DNA of 64,000 bases from Hemileia vastatrix (GCA_030280995.1 JASXTE010000005.1:20726501-20790500); one strand, 5' to 3'. Shown: positions 11,888 through 23,723, numbered from the stretch's first letter. Numbers and translations are program-made. Notes: generated by a model not told the origin, from the sequence alone.

Positions 11888-13113
11888 TCAGACAGATATA
11901 GGTAATTTATATATTATCTTATCTTTCCATAAGTTAAAATCCATATGAGGCTCAATGGCTTTTAATATTTTGTTTAAATTCATTAAAAATACTATAGGTT
12001 TGTCAACATTCAACGGATTATACCTAGTCTTCTCATAAAGTCTCTGCTGAGTACGCCTGAATTTAGAACTTCCAAATTTTTTTTCAATAAGTTGTTTCCA
12101 TTCAGCCCAAGAGTAATCTTTACCCTCACTCAAGAAAGCTTCAAACCATAATAAAGCAACATCCTTAAATAAAGAAATTAATTTTGATGTTATTTCTTCA
12201 TCTGGTAACTTATATGAGAATTTCAAGTTGTCAATTCTTTGAATAAAATGTTGCCAATCAGAGCTGGCTTCCCCATCATAAGTTGGGTACTGATCTATCT
12301 TAGGCCAGTTTTTCTGATTGAATTTTATCTCACTAATCTTAGGTAAATTCAACAACTCATTCACTTTTGATAAATGGTCTTGTATTTCCTCCTGCACGTA
12401 TTTGTGACTTACATTTTCAGATTTGACACTACCACCAGATGGTTTTAATTGTGGTGGTATAGGGAAGGAATGAGATTCACTTTTGCCAATGAAAGGATTA
12501 TTATTATATTGATTATACTTATGATTATCCTGGTTCATTAGTAGATTGGCAGTTTCAATCTCAACTTTAGTTAATCTTTGTAGCAACTCAGAGACCCTTT
12601 TATTTGTCTGGGCAAAAGATAACTTTGTTCTTGATTCAGTTTTCAGTAAATGTGTTTCATATAATTTTTCTAACTCACAGAATTTGTTTGAAAGGTCATT
12701 ATATTTATTACTTAATGAATCATATTTAAGAGTTAGAGACAAATGTTCTTTCTCTAATTCTTTGTTACATGTTGCTAATTGAGAAATGTTTAATGTCAAG
12801 GATGAAATTGTATCACTAGTGAGCTTAACTTTCTTTTCCTCACAATCAGTCATTCTATTCCACAATGCTGAAACAATTCTATGGACAGTTGCATTATTTT
12901 TAAAATATTCCATGCCTTCCTTTTCAATTCTCTCACTCTCCTGTGAACTTCTCATCTCACTAGTAGGTGGTTGCAACTGAGGGTTAACTGTATTATTATT
13001 ATAAATAGTACTGTTATTGTGGACAAAAGACAAGTCAGGTGTATCTACTCTAAAACCTAAATTTCTTAAATCCTCCTCTATTTTTTGCACAGATTTAACA
13101 TCAATAGAATTAC
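11888..13113 (-). pseudogene. Gag (capsid) of chromovirus, truncated by a stop
   Basis: The open frame runs from a candidate splice acceptor at 13113 to an in-frame TGA at 11888 (PISV*EIVV); the related copy at 25780 has PISVRDII. The N-terminal half is predicted coiled coil with many Lys, Glu, Leu and Ser residues. The C-terminal half has the retrotransposon Gag fold signature DVALLWFEAFLSEGKDYSW followed by LYEKTRYNP. No ATG precedes the conserved region in this frame, and a stop lies just upstream inside the proposed intron. Entry by splicing or frameshifting is therefore likely. Confidence 0.88.
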
Positions 13114-13165
13114 CTATATTTTAATTATCAGTATTATGTTCAATCTGAGAGGGTAATCTACTTAC
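13114..13165 (-). other. Candidate 52-nt spliceosomal intron between ORF0 and Gag
   Basis: On the minus strand the donor is CCATG|GTAAGT, the branch site is AATACTGATAA and the acceptor is AAAATATAG|GTAATT. The same three signals occur in the same place in 22148-29957 (27258-27315) and, weakened, in the older copy (about 17383-17434). Joining the flanks leaves ORF0 and Gag one base out of register, so frame use downstream is unresolved. Confidence 0.55.
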
Positions 13166-13708
13166 CATGGGATGGTTGCCAGTCCTGATTTTTGGCTCTT
13201 TTTTCCTTTGTAAGGGTGAGCTGAGGAAGTCAGATGAGGTGGTGGATCCCTGTTGCAACTGTGGCTGGTCCACTATTGATGAAACCAATCCCATTTCCAT
13301 TTGTCTACCAGGATTTTCTCCTGGGAGTGAGTTGATCCGCCTTGGATAGGGGGTTGCTGATTTGACTGACTGGGCTGGCCTCCCTTTAACTCTTCCAATG
13401 CCTGATTCATCTGCTGAAACCCTACCTTGCAATTGTTTTGCAATTGCTCTACCTCTTTGAACATAAGTGATTTTGATTCCTTCAATTTCAGAACCTGTTT
13501 GGCCAGGTGGGACAGTTGATCCTGAAGAGGAGGAGATGTCTTTTTTATAGTTATCTTTTTTAAGAGGGTGTCCTTTTCCTCTATACTCATGCTTTCTGCC
13601 TGGGGGTATTGTTGACCCTCCATGGTGATGTCCTGGAAAGTTTTTGTTAGCTTTAGACCTGGTATTATAAGCAGGATTTTCACTTAAACTGTCCTGGGGA
13701 GCACTCAT
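13166..13708 (-). pseudogene. ORF0: leader protein with KWKWDW motif, function unknown
   Basis: A small ORF lies before Gag. The N-terminus (MSAPQDSLSENPAYNTRSKA) is basic and rich in Gly and Ser. It aligns by eye with MSNKEKPYKLRPRAKRPVKG in the element at 27836. A frameshift near 13535 moves the conserved frame to a coiled-coil-like section, QLSHLAKQVLKLKESKS, then VGFQQMNQALEEL, and ends in DKWKWDWFHQ. Next comes a TAG where the older copy reads CAG (SHQQW). The frame then continues to PW at the donor site. I recognise no known domain. A nucleic-acid-binding or Gag-leader role is only a guess. Confidence 0.6.
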
Positions 13709-14200
13709 ATTGTTAAGAATGACAATATTTTACGTCTACAAAAAGGAAAAACTCTATGGAATTAGTAGACAAAAGATATTAGCAATTATATTACTAATAA
13801 AAAAGCAATGGAGCTTACCCTGAATTTATATCTTTATTTATTTAAATAAATAATAAGAAAAATTCGAAAAAATCTGTTAAAAATATAATAATAAGTTTAA
13901 CTAGACCTCTATAAGGGTGAATAAGTAGCTTACCAAGATTTAACCAAATACCAATTTAATTGGGAGTTATATTGGTGTCTAAATACCAAGTGAAATTGGG
14001 TTTATATTGGATACAGTTACTACTGTAAATACCTAATTTTTATGATAAAAAATTAGTACAATTATTTTAAGGGTTCTTTTCCGCAATCACTGGGTTATGA
14101 TAACCCACTATTATGGAGAAGACCAAAATATTTGGTTATTTTGAGCTGTACTAAGGTAAAAATCATGTCCCAAGGCTTATACTAAATAATAAGTAAAATA
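13709..14200 (-). other. Untranslated leader of the 6546-15405 chromovirus
   Basis: About 490 bp lie between the primer binding site and ORF0 without a coding frame. The stretch is A+T-rich and homologous to 17950-18723 of the older copy. Packaging and dimer signals would be expected here, but none can be named from sequence alone. Confidence 0.6.
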
Positions 14201-14218
14201 TAAGGATAGACCCCCAAT
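14201..14218 (-). promoter_or_regulatory. Primer binding site
   Basis: Directly after the 5' LTR, on the minus strand, the sequence is AT followed by TGGGGGTCTATCCTTA. A TGG start two bases from the LTR is the usual tRNA 3'-CCA complement. The older copy keeps TGGGGGTC at 18711-18720. I did not identify the tRNA. Confidence 0.6.
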
Positions 14219-15405
14219 TGTCAGTATAGTCTAGTATATAAGTATGATATAATAGTGTTTATTTATGGTCCTACTACTTATCAATAAATGATTTAGTGAT
14301 TAAACCTCAGGGGAAGACTAATAAAATAGTTATACTCAAATAAAACTCACAATACTTGGATTTAAATGCGTGCTAGTGGTGGAAAATAGATGAATAAAAT
14401 ATAGTTATAGCTTATATAAAGATAACATCAATTTATAATGGCTTTATAATATATTTCTAAATGTTAATAATTGTATAGTAGTGTTTTTTGGAGTTTTAGT
14501 AATTGAATGATGATCAATAACCGTCAAAATCCCTCCTTACTTATACCCAAAGCCACTGGAGTGCACAGACCTTCAATCCAGATGATGTCACTGCTATCCC
14601 CAGCAATTACAGCACTGTGAGGGCCCATCACCTCCCCATGGCGTCCACTTCAAGCAGTTTCAACACCCAGACCTCCAGTAAGGACCCTCCATCACTATTA
14701 ATAATAACACAGATCTATACCATAAATAGAAAATCCAGATAAAAGCGGATAAAAGCGGATACCATAAAGAAACAGGTAAAATAAACAATCAAAAAGAGAT
14801 TTAATGAAAGCAAAAGCATATAAAGGAAAAAAATAAAATGTCCAAGCCCCCAATAACATCCCCAAGCATCCAAATTAACCCAGAAATGTCCTTCCAACCC
14901 ATAAATCCGTGAATAACCATCCAAGGAAGTAATTTTAGTTGTCCAAACTGGGTGTATGCGCCTGATATAGGTGTCTATGCTTATATAGGCGTTGTGAGTC
15001 CACTTATTTCGTCCATATGACCTAAAATAAGCAGAAAAACAAAGGTTATAGGCTATTAAGGGGCTAAAACCCACTTATATACCTAAATATACATAATATA
15101 CTGCATATTTCACTGAATATGAGATTTATGTATACATATAAGCTTATGTATGTCAATAATTACTTCATATAACTTAAGATAAGTCTATTATGACTCCATT
15201 AACACCCTAATAAGTACTATTAGGCCATGGATAAGCTATTTAAACTACTATAAGTTACATAATAGAATAATAATTATATATATATATAATAAAATAATAT
15301 ATATTATTATTTTAACCTTATTTTTAAGATATAAGCTTAATTTACTTAAGGTTATCTTATTTTAAGCAAAAGAAATACTCAGTCCTAAGGATATTTAGGC
15401 TGACA
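14219..15405 (-). repeat. 5' LTR of the 6546-15405 chromovirus
   Basis: A 1187-bp LTR runs TGTCAGTATAGTCTAG to TTTAGGCTGACA, with a duplicated AAAAGCGGAT unit near 14740. It should contain the element's promoter, but no single TATA position stands out on the minus strand. Confidence 0.92.
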
Positions 15406-15410
15406 GTAGG

Positions 15411-16911
15411 TGCCATTCTTAGGTTATCAGCTTTTATATCCTTAATGATTTAAGAATCTTCCTAATTCTGAAATGATACTATTGAGTCCATACTGAAAAT
15501 TAGATTTAAAAAGATGGAATAATTATCTTCCAACATACAGACCTCATTTTCATTACTATATAAGATATTACTGTCACAATCAATTGAATCTTTACTTTTT
15601 GCTGTTTCATTTTCAGATTCTTGCTTATCTTCAACAATATTTTTTTTCACTTTTTTGACCTTTAAACCAAGGCTTATTACACTTATAACAAATATTTCTC
15701 TCATAATTTTTAGGTACAACAGGTGCAGTAGGTTTTTTCTGCTTTTCTGCTGTGGTTTTGAATTATGATTTTCACAGGTTCATTATTTTTTTTATAAATG
15801 GTGAACCTTGCTTCATACTCATGGTTTAATGCTATTTCATTACAAATATTAGTAAAGTCAGAGTATTCATTTACCATTATTTTCTTGCTGCAACAATATA
15901 TCTGACAGATATATGTAATTTATAATTATTTTATCTTTATATAAACTAAAATCCAAATTTGGCTCAATGGCTTTTAATATTTTATTTAAATTCATTAAAA
16001 ATACAGTAGGTTTGTAACCATTACACAGATTAAACCTTGTTTCTTCATATAATCTTTTCCGTATTAGTCTGAATTTAGAACCTCCAAATTTCTTTTCAAT
16101 TAGTTGTTTCCATTCAGCCCAAATTTATCTTTAACCTCACTTAATACAGCTTCAAACCAAAATAAAGCAAAATCCTTAAATAATGAAATTTGTTTTGATG
16201 TTTTTTATTCATCTGGTAACTTATATGAGAATTTTAAATTTTCAATTCTTTGAATAAATACCTGCTAATCAGAGCTGGCTTCCCAATCATAAGTTGGGTA
16301 CTTGTCAATTTTTTGCCAATTCTTCTGTTTGGATTTAATCTCACTAATCCTAGGCAAATTCAATAACTCATTTACTTTAGATAAATGGTCTTGTATTTCC
16401 TCTTGCACTGATTTGTGAATTAAATTTACTCTCTCAGACAAGACACTTTCTCCAGATGTTTTTATTAGCGGTGGCAAGGGGGATGATTGAGATTCATTTT
16501 TGAAAATGAAAGGGTTATTATTATACTGTGTATAATCATGATTATTGTAATTCATTAGTAGATTGGTATTTACAATCTCTATCTTAGTTAATCTTATTAA
16601 CAAATCAGAGACAGTTTGATTTTTTTGTGCAAAAGGTAACTTTATACTTGATTCATATTTTAATAAATGTGCTTCATACAATTTTTTTAACTCACTGAGT
16701 TTTTTTAAAATGTCACTATAATTATTACATTTAAGAGTTAGAGCCAAGTATTTTTTCTCTTATTCTTTGTTTCTTGTTGCTAGTTGAAAAGTATTTAATT
16801 TTAAGGACAAAATCATTTCACTTGTGTGCTTAATTACCTGTTCCTCAAAGTCAGTCAGTCTATTCCATAATGCTTAAAAAATTCTATGGAAAGTTGGATT
16901 TTTTTTAAAAT
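15411..16911 (-). pseudogene. Gag and zinc knuckle remnant of older chromovirus
   Basis: Minus-strand fragments encode the coiled-coil part (16265-16747, KLPFAQKNQTVSDLLIRLTK), the end of the capsid-like domain around 15950-16260, and an acidic linker with NENEVCMLEDNYS at 15462-15719. The zinc-knuckle region lost several Cys/His positions. It ends at 15411, where the GTAGG duplication of the inserted full-length element begins. It is nearly identical to the start of the plus-strand copy at 1-560. Confidence 0.8.
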
Positions 16912-17172
16912 CACCATGCAATATTGGGGATGGACTTGCTAGCAAGTCTACAACCTTGGACCCAAACTCACCACAGATTGAACACACATTGAGCTATTGA
17001 TAAAGGAACCATACAATCAGGGATGAACACCACTCAGCAGAACAGTTTTAGGTGGGTGTTCAAGTAGATTTCAGTATGGGGTCAGAATGAGTTCAGCCTG
17101 AGTTCCATCTGAGTTCCATCTGAGTTCAGGTTGAGGACTTGCTAGCAAGTCCACCCCCTATATTGTGTAGTG
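16912..17172 (+). mobile_element. CACTA-type MITE, copy 3 (TSD AAT)
   Basis: A 261-bp copy starts CACCATGCAATATTGGGG and ends TATATTGTGTAGTG, with AAT on both sides. It interrupts the Gag remnant of the older chromovirus. Subterminal 11-bp repeats are present on the right, and both palindromes are recognisable. Confidence 0.86.
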
Positions 17173-17950
17173 AATACTCAACGTATTACTTCTCAAATTC
17201 TTAAATATTTAGTGAGGCTCTCAAATCACTCATAATTTCTGACAACTGAAGCTTAACTGCATTATTATTATAAATAGTACTATTGTTATTGACAAAAGAT
17301 AAATCCGGTGTATCTACATCATAACCCAATTGTCTCAAGTCCTCCCTGATTTTCTGAACAGATTCCACATCAATCAAATTACCTGAATTATAATAATCAG
17401 TATTTTTTGCAATCTTAGAAGAAAATTTACTCTTTAAGGGATAGGAGTAAGGCCTGAATTTTAGCGCTTCTGCTTTGGCTTGTATGGGTGACTGGATGTG
17501 GTCTCATGAGGGGGTGGATACCTGTTGCAATTTTGGCTGACCCACTGTTGGTGAGACCAATCCAATTTCCAATTATCCACCATCATCTTGTCTTGGGACT
17601 TAACTGATCCTCCTGGGGTAGGAAGTGGATGGTTTAGCTTTACTCCATTCAGCTCTGCTAGAGGTTGATTTAATTTCTGGTATCCTATCCTGCAATTTAT
17701 TTCCACTTTTTCCACCTCTTTTATGATAGAAGTATTTGACTCCTACAGCTTCATAAATTGTTTTTCCAAGTCACAAAGTTGGTCCTGAATAGGAAGTAAT
17801 GTCTTCTTTATAGTTATCTTTTCAATAGGGGTTCCTTTTCCTATATTCTGAGTTTGTCTACTTGAGGATAAGACTGTCCTTCCATAGTTACACCCTCTTA
17901 CATTTTCATTAGATTTAGACCTGGTATTAAAAGTAGGTTTATCACTTACA
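17173..17950 (-). pseudogene. ORF0 and Gag start remnant of older chromovirus
   Basis: The stretch at 17461-17715 encodes VGYQKLNQPLAEL-like sequence and DNWKLDWSHQQWVSQNCN, showing that the ORF0 frame originally ran past the position where the younger element has a stop. A degenerate intron follows (donor AGA|GTAAAT, branch AATACTGATTA, acceptor AATTCAG|GTAATT at about 17383). The Gag start VESVQKIREDLRQLG comes next. Stops and shifts break it. Confidence 0.7.
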
Positions 17951-18179
17951 TTATCCTGTGGAACCTCATAATGTCTAAAATAAATATTTTATACACCTAA
18001 AAAATGGAAACCTTATATTATAATCAGTAAGCAAAAAAATATTATTAATATAAATACTAAACAAAGCACTGAAGCTTACCCTTAATTTATAATTTTATTT
18101 TTTAAAATAAAATATAATAAAAATTTGTCAAAATCCATTAAAAATAAAATAATAAGGTTAACTAGACCTTTTTAACAGT

Positions 18180-18418
18180 CACTATGCAATATAGGGGGTG
18201 GACTTGCTAGCAAGTCCCCAAACTGAACTCAGTCTGAACTCATACTGAACTCATACTGAACTCTACTTGAAGACCCACCTAAAACTGTTCTGCTGAGTGG
18301 TGTTCATCCCTGATTGTATGGTTCCTTTGTCAATAGCTCAATGTGTGTTCAATCTGTGGTGAATTTGAGTCCAAGGTTGCGGACTTGCTAACAAGTCCGC
18401 CCCCCATATTGTGTGGTG
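18180..18418 (-). mobile_element. CACTA-type MITE, copy 4, reversed (TSD AGT)
   Basis: A 239-bp copy in the opposite orientation starts CACTATGCAATATAGGGGG and ends CCATATTGTGTGGTG, with AGT on both sides. The repeat array (TGAACTCAGTC and TGAACTCATAC units) is shorter than in other copies, which explains its length. It sits in the untranslated leader of the older chromovirus. Confidence 0.86.
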
Positions 18419-18723
18419 AGTAAATAACTATCTTAAAAAGCTTTAACATAATACAAATTCAATAGGGTGTTATATTGGTTACCAAATACAAAGTGAAATT
18501 TGGTTTATTTTGGGTTCAGTTACTAATGTATATACCTAATTTTAATATAAAAAAATTAATTACAATTATTGTAAGGGTTATTTTCCACAATCACTGAGTT
18601 ATTATGATTCACTTATGTGCAGAAGACTCATATATTTGTTTTATATGAGCTATACTAGAGTGAAAATCATTTCCTAAGGCTTACACTAAATAATAAGTAA
18701 TTATTAAGGAAAGACCCCCAATT

Positions 18724-19890
18724 TGTAGTGTATGTTAGTAACTAAGTATGATATATTAGTAAATTTTATTAGTCCTACTAATTTTTTATAAATTATTTAT
18801 AGATTAAACCTGAGGAAAAGACTAATAAAATAGTTATGCTCAATATTTACTCACAATATTTGGATTGATGCGGACTAGTGGTGAAAAAAAGGTTAATATA
18901 ATATAGTTATAGCTAGTATAAAGATAATGTCAATTTATAAAGGCTTAAAAAATATTTTTATATGATAATAATTTTTTTATTGTTTATTTGAGTTTTAGTA
19001 AGTTAGGGATGTCTAATTACCTGCCAAATCCTCCCTTACTTATACCAAAATCCACTGGAGTGCACAGACCTTCAATCCAGAGGATTTCACTGCTCTCCCC
19101 AGAAATTAAAGAACTGTGAGGGCTCATCACCTCCCCATGGAGTTCACTTCAAGCAGTTTCAACATCCAGACCTCCATTAAGGACCCTCCATCACAATTAA
19201 TGATACCATACACCCAGAGCATAAATTGAGAGAACAGATAAAAGTGGATGCCATAAAGAAACAGGTAAAAAAACTCATCCAAAGAGAATAAAATGAGACC
19301 CAAAGCATATAAAGGAACCAAATAAACTTTCCAAGCCCCTAATAACATCCCCAAGTATCCATATTAACCCAGTAATCAAATCCCAACCCATAAATCTGTG
19401 AAAATTTATTAAAGCAGATTAAGTTGTCCAAACTGGATATATGCACCTGAAAAAGGTGTACATGCTTGTGTAGGGGTGGTGAGTTTATTGAATACCTTCA
19501 TATAACCTAAAATAAGCATAATAATTAAGTTTATAGGCTATTTAGAGGTTTAAACCTGCTTATAGACTTATATAGACATAAAATAACTACATATTTCACT
19601 GAATATGAGGTTTACGCATACATATAAGCTTATGTATGTCTATAATTACTTAATATAACTTAAGATAAGTATATTATGACTCCATTAGAACCTTATAAGT
19701 GTTATGGGGCTATGGATAAGCTATTAAAACTAATATAAGTTTTATGATAGTGTAATAAATATCTATATATGCATTATAACCATATATATAGGTATTCTAA
19801 CCATAATTTCAACTTATAAGCTCATTTCAATTAAGGTTATCTTATTTTAACCATTATAAATTCTCATTCCTGGGGATACCTAGGCTGACA
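18724..19890 (-). repeat. 5' LTR of the older minus-strand chromovirus
   Basis: An LTR of about 1.17 kb runs TGTAGTGTATGTTAG (decayed TGTCAG) to CCTAGGCTGACA. It is clearly related to 14219-15405 but more diverged. The primer-site sequence TGGGGGTC lies next to it. Its outer edge abuts a fragment of a different LTR family. Confidence 0.85.
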
Positions 19891-20348
19891 GAATCCATTT
19901 CTAGAATAAAAAACATCAATTTTGAAAAGTATTATTATTATACATTTAAGTAGCCAAATCAATAGTCCTAAATAAAACATATCAATCTGTCAAAGCGTGA
20001 TTGTATTATTATAAAATTTATAGTGCATATATTCAACTTTAAGTGATTTAATCCACATTTATTCTATATTTCACAATAATAATTTAAGTAACAGCTTAAA
20101 ATTCACTAAGAAATTATGTAACCTTATGTTTAAGGTTCTAAAGATTACCTTAACATACTTACCTAATATTAAGTACATAAGATCTATTAAATATGGATAT
20201 ATGCATGTATCTAAAGTATTATAATGGTATATATTGTAATAACTGACTTATTTCACCTATGTGTGCATATAGTATACTTTCACATTACATTTGCCTAGCA
20301 AATTTTTTATGCATTTTTTACTTACCTCTCAGGATATCTAGGCTGAAA
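19891..20348 (-). repeat. LTR fragment of the solo-LTR Ty3 family
   Basis: This truncated, reversed LTR piece carries landmarks shared with 23140-23554 (a TAGCCAAATAAATAGTCC-like segment and AGGATATCTAGGCTGA). The older chromovirus LTR starts where it is cut, so that element probably inserted into it. Confidence 0.7.
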
Positions 20349-20374
20349 ATGGGAATCCACTACACCTTGCATTA

Positions 20375-21345
20375 TTCAGGAATTGAAGAAATCACTTTTT
20401 CAAATATATTGCTTGGAAGACCATCCCATGCTTGAGAAAAAGCTTCTTGCATCTCATTAAGACCTTGAGGATGATAAAGCTTCAGGAGTTGGTGTTTAAG
20501 TTCCCTCAAGACATTTTCTATGGGATTGAGTTTAGGCAATAGTGGAGGCCAATCTTTGATTTTATGCTATATGGAAGCTGATTAGATGTTTTGAGAAATC
20601 TTTTCATTGTGAAATGGTGCATTATCTTCCATAAAAATGAGTTTATTGTTGCTGTCAAATTCTTTGAGCCATGAGATAAGGAATGAGACATGAAAATTTT
20701 CAGTGAAATGGCTTGCTGTGTGTTGTTTTTCAGGTTTTAAAATCAATGTACACTTGATGGTGCTGAAAATAGTGCCCTAGATCTTAATTGACAAGTTCCC
20801 ACTTTGGAAAGAGGGCTAAAGACACTTTGGATGAAACTTTTTGGTTTTTTTATGCCAGACATTTGTTTATGACAACCTCTTCCCTACCTCAAAAATTGAA
20901 TCATCTGTCCATAAAATTTGCTTTCAGTCAGAAGTGGTCGACTTTAAGTGGTCTTGTGCAAACTTGACAGGCTTTTCTTGGTGTGAAGCATTCAAGAAGG
21001 GCATCTTAACAGCCACTTGACAAGAGAAATCAAGCTGATTTGCACCTCTTTGCATGTTTCTTAGTAAGATTTCTGAGAAAAAAACTTCACAAATTTAAGT
21101 TTGATTTTCAGAGAGAGAAAAAGTGATTTGACATATATCCCAACCTGAAATTTTGTGTGGACAGCCAGAGTTCTAATATTTTTTAACAGTCCCTTAAACC
21201 CAGTTTCTTTTCAATATATCACAAACAGTAATGCATCAAAGCTGTAAATTATGGGAGATCTTTTATTCATTGATACCTCAATCCTCCATGGTAACACATT
21301 TGGCTCTTAGTTCATTACTGAGTTGTGGTTTTCCTCCTGTAGAAT
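20375..21345 (-). pseudogene. Tc1/mariner-type transposase pseudogene
   Basis: Minus-strand frames contain the three catalytic blocks of a DDE transposase. The first is QILWTDDSIFEVG near 20900. The second is MEDNAPFHNEKISQ near 20610-20630. The third is DWPPLLPKLNPIENVL near 20510-20560. I count 35 residues between the second Asp and the Glu, against 34 in Tc1. Upstream is an N-terminal part with LRAKCVTMED. At least six stops break it, including two between the last catalytic residues. I saw no clear terminal repeats. Confidence 0.8.
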
Positions 21346-21452
21346 TAGCTATAAGCTTAATGATTAGTCAAAAAATAACATGAAATTTCAATACAAAACA
21401 AACTATCAATTTCACCAAGATTTTTCAATTATATAAATACCTTAGTGACCTA

Positions 21453-21583
21453 AGAGCATCTACCTCCATGTCAGTAAACCTGTTCATTATGCATACTTTT
21501 GCAAGTCTTGAATGGATGTCTTGTTTAAAATTCAGTGAATTATGCATACCAAACAGATTTACAGATATGGAGGTAGATGCTCT
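21453..21583. mobile_element. Small hairpin MITE
   Basis: A 131-bp inverted repeat begins AGAGCATCTACCTCCAT and ends ATGGAGGTAGATGCTCT. The arms extend inward through GTAAA, CTGTT and ATGCATA with few mismatches. TA precedes the left end; the right side is AA, so a TA target is only suggestive. A related right half lies at 39515-39575. Confidence 0.65.
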
Positions 21584-22147
21584 AACTTCCTAAAAATATA
21601 TAAATTTTTGCTGCTAACCTAACTGCACCCTCCCCACACCAATTCCCATACCTTAATTATCCCTACCATGCAATGAGCATAGCACCCAGGCACACACAAA
21701 CAGCCAAAGGTCTGTTTTTTTCTGCAAGCTTGATTTCCATCTGTGTAGCAGACAGGTAGCAGGCTTGTATATGTGTATGTATAAATACATTACCAATACT
21801 AGGAAAAATAATAATTAGAGTATTTGAATCATGAGGTCTTACAAAGGGAGAAAAATTGGTGAACTAGACGTCCAGTTCAATTTTGTGACCCTATTCCATT
21901 CCTAGGTTCATTTTTGTGATAAACCATTGAATGTCACTTTTTGAGCCCACCTTATTTTTTGCCTTTTGAAGAGGATTAAGGTGGTTTGATGTGGGTATTC
22001 TTGTAAGAGAAGGGAGGAGGAGCTGCAAAAAGAATTTTAGGATGAATCCAGGAAGATGAGAGGGCATGAGCCAAGGAGATGCCTATTTCCAAAAAGCAAA
22101 AAAAAAGGTGTGGTCAAACAGGGTCACCATACAAATCAGACACAGAG
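21584..22147. other. No gene seen
   Basis: There is no coding frame of note. A (GT/TA)-rich patch lies near 21770 and an A-run near 22105. The stretch ends at CAGAG, the target duplication of the next element. Confidence 0.5.
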
Positions 22148-23554
22148 TGTCAGGCTGAGATCAAGTACAGATATGTGAACTAGCTTGAATAGTAAGTTGT
22201 CTAGAAGATTTTAATAGTCCTATATGAATAATGTAGTACAAATCCAGTAAGCATTAAAATATATTTCAATATAAGGGTCTCATCAATTTAAATCTCACTA
22301 ATTAAATATGGCTTACAATCTTACAGTTGGTAGAAAAATAGATGTAATTATTTAGATAATATTCAAAGACTTTATAAGTAATATTTGATATGTATTTTAA
22401 TTTTATTGATTATATATTTTATTTTAATGATAAAGAATGTAGAAAACAAGACCAAAAAAACCCCTCCATTTATACCCAATAATTTCTCCAATGAACACTT
22501 TGATTGGCCAGCCCTATACACAGCTAATATACCTGTCCAAAATCATAAAGAGTGACCAATAACATAATTCGAATGATATCACCCACCCAAATCATGTAGT
22601 AATAGGAATAATCCATCAAAAATAAAGAATAAGCAAAAATAAGAGTATATGGTGGATTAACAGTGAAATGATGGGGCTAATTATAACAATAAACTACGTG
22701 AAATCACCATTCAAAAATAACCAATATTGACTGAGAAACCACTTAATAACCCAAAAAAGGGCGTGAGATGTGGGGTAACTACATGCAGTCCTTAACAAGC
22801 GCTTTCACAGGTAAATCCTTGACTAATTTAGGCAAATTTAAGCATGTTAGTGAATTAAAGGCACCAAGATTGAGGTTATTTATGAAACTAGTGCATATAA
22901 TAAGGTCAATGCACCTATAATTAAATAAGGACACCAAATAAGTGCCTGTCACCTTTTTTAGCGTGTTTCCCCATAGTGGGAGTAGAATTTTGGGTAATTA
23001 TAGTGTGAAAAAGCTAACTTTTCTAAAAATGAAGCTATTCACACATGAAAAATGCAGGAAGTATGTGGCTGGTACACAGAAGCTATTTCTGGCATAAAAA
23101 AACAAAATTTGATAGGTGTTATTTTTATGAATTTGAGTAGCCAAATAAATAGTCCTTGTTAATAAAAATTGATCTGTCCAAGTGCATTTTTAATATTATT
23201 AAATTTATAGTGCATATAGTCAACTTTTAAGTGATTTAAAGCACACTTCTTGTTTTTCACATAAAACAATGAAAACAACAGATTTAAGTCTACTTAAAAA
23301 TTATGTAGCCTTATATTTGAGGTTCTTAATATTACCCTAACATATTCCAACTCAATATTAAGTACATAAGACTTATAAAATGTGGATATATGTGTGTATA
23401 TAAGGTGTTATAATGGCATATATTGTATTTTATCATAATTTTTACTTATATTTACAACTTGTGTAATTTTATTTATTTTTCCCATGTATAGTCCATGTGT
23501 TTAAAATAATTTATAAGTACTTTTTACTAAGTCCTGGGGATATCCAGGATGTCA
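22148..23554 (-). repeat. 3' LTR of the 22148-29957 chromovirus
   Basis: A 1407-bp LTR starts TGTCAGGCTGAGATCAAG and ends CCAGGATGTCA. It belongs to the same family as the solo LTRs 3650-5399 and 57629-59121. A purine-rich tract, TTTTTTGGGTGGGCGAC on the minus strand, precedes it (23555-23575) and is a good polypurine-tract candidate. Confidence 0.9.
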
Positions 23555-23723
23555 GTCGCCCACCCAAAAAACAATAAAAAATGATAAGTTATACATTTTT
23601 TTATTTTATTCTTCAGGTATTCTGAAAATTCTGTAGAAATAAAGATTAATTCTTTAAAGAAATAAAACATAATAAAATCTTATGAGTACTGGATTTTCAC
23701 CCCTCACCTGGCTGGACAGAATT

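Larger units (their letters stand above)
6546..15405 (-). mobile_element. Full-length Ty3/Gypsy chromovirus, minus strand (TSD GTAGG)
   Basis: This 8.86 kb LTR retrotransposon has both LTRs (3' LTR 6546-7720, 5' LTR 14219-15405) and the perfect 5-bp duplication GTAGG at 6541-6545 and 15406-15410. The plus-strand copy near 551 keeps the single-copy target CCTAC. The order is ORF0, Gag, zinc knuckle, protease, RT, RNase H, integrase, chromodomain. The LTRs differ at roughly a dozen sites plus one 10-11 bp repeat unit, so insertion was fairly recent. Even so, the coding region carries at least eight stops or frameshifts. It was probably moved by proteins from another copy, or mutated quickly after landing. 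Confidence 0.95.
2291..19890 (-). mobile_element. Older Ty3/Gypsy chromovirus copy, minus strand, split by nested insertions
   Basis: Read on the minus strand: 5' LTR 18724-19890, leader, ORF0, Gag, zinc knuckle, protease, RT, RNase H, then the integrase start, which breaks off at about 2291 inside the first catalytic block (NMDFVTGFPIAGH). The chain is interrupted by MITEs at 18180-18418 and 16912-17172, by the full-length element 6546-15405, and by the solo LTR 3650-5399. No 3' LTR is present because the copy ends at the fold-back junction. All reading frames are broken. Its LTR and leader resemble the inserted 6546-15405 element but are clearly more diverged. Confidence 0.85.
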
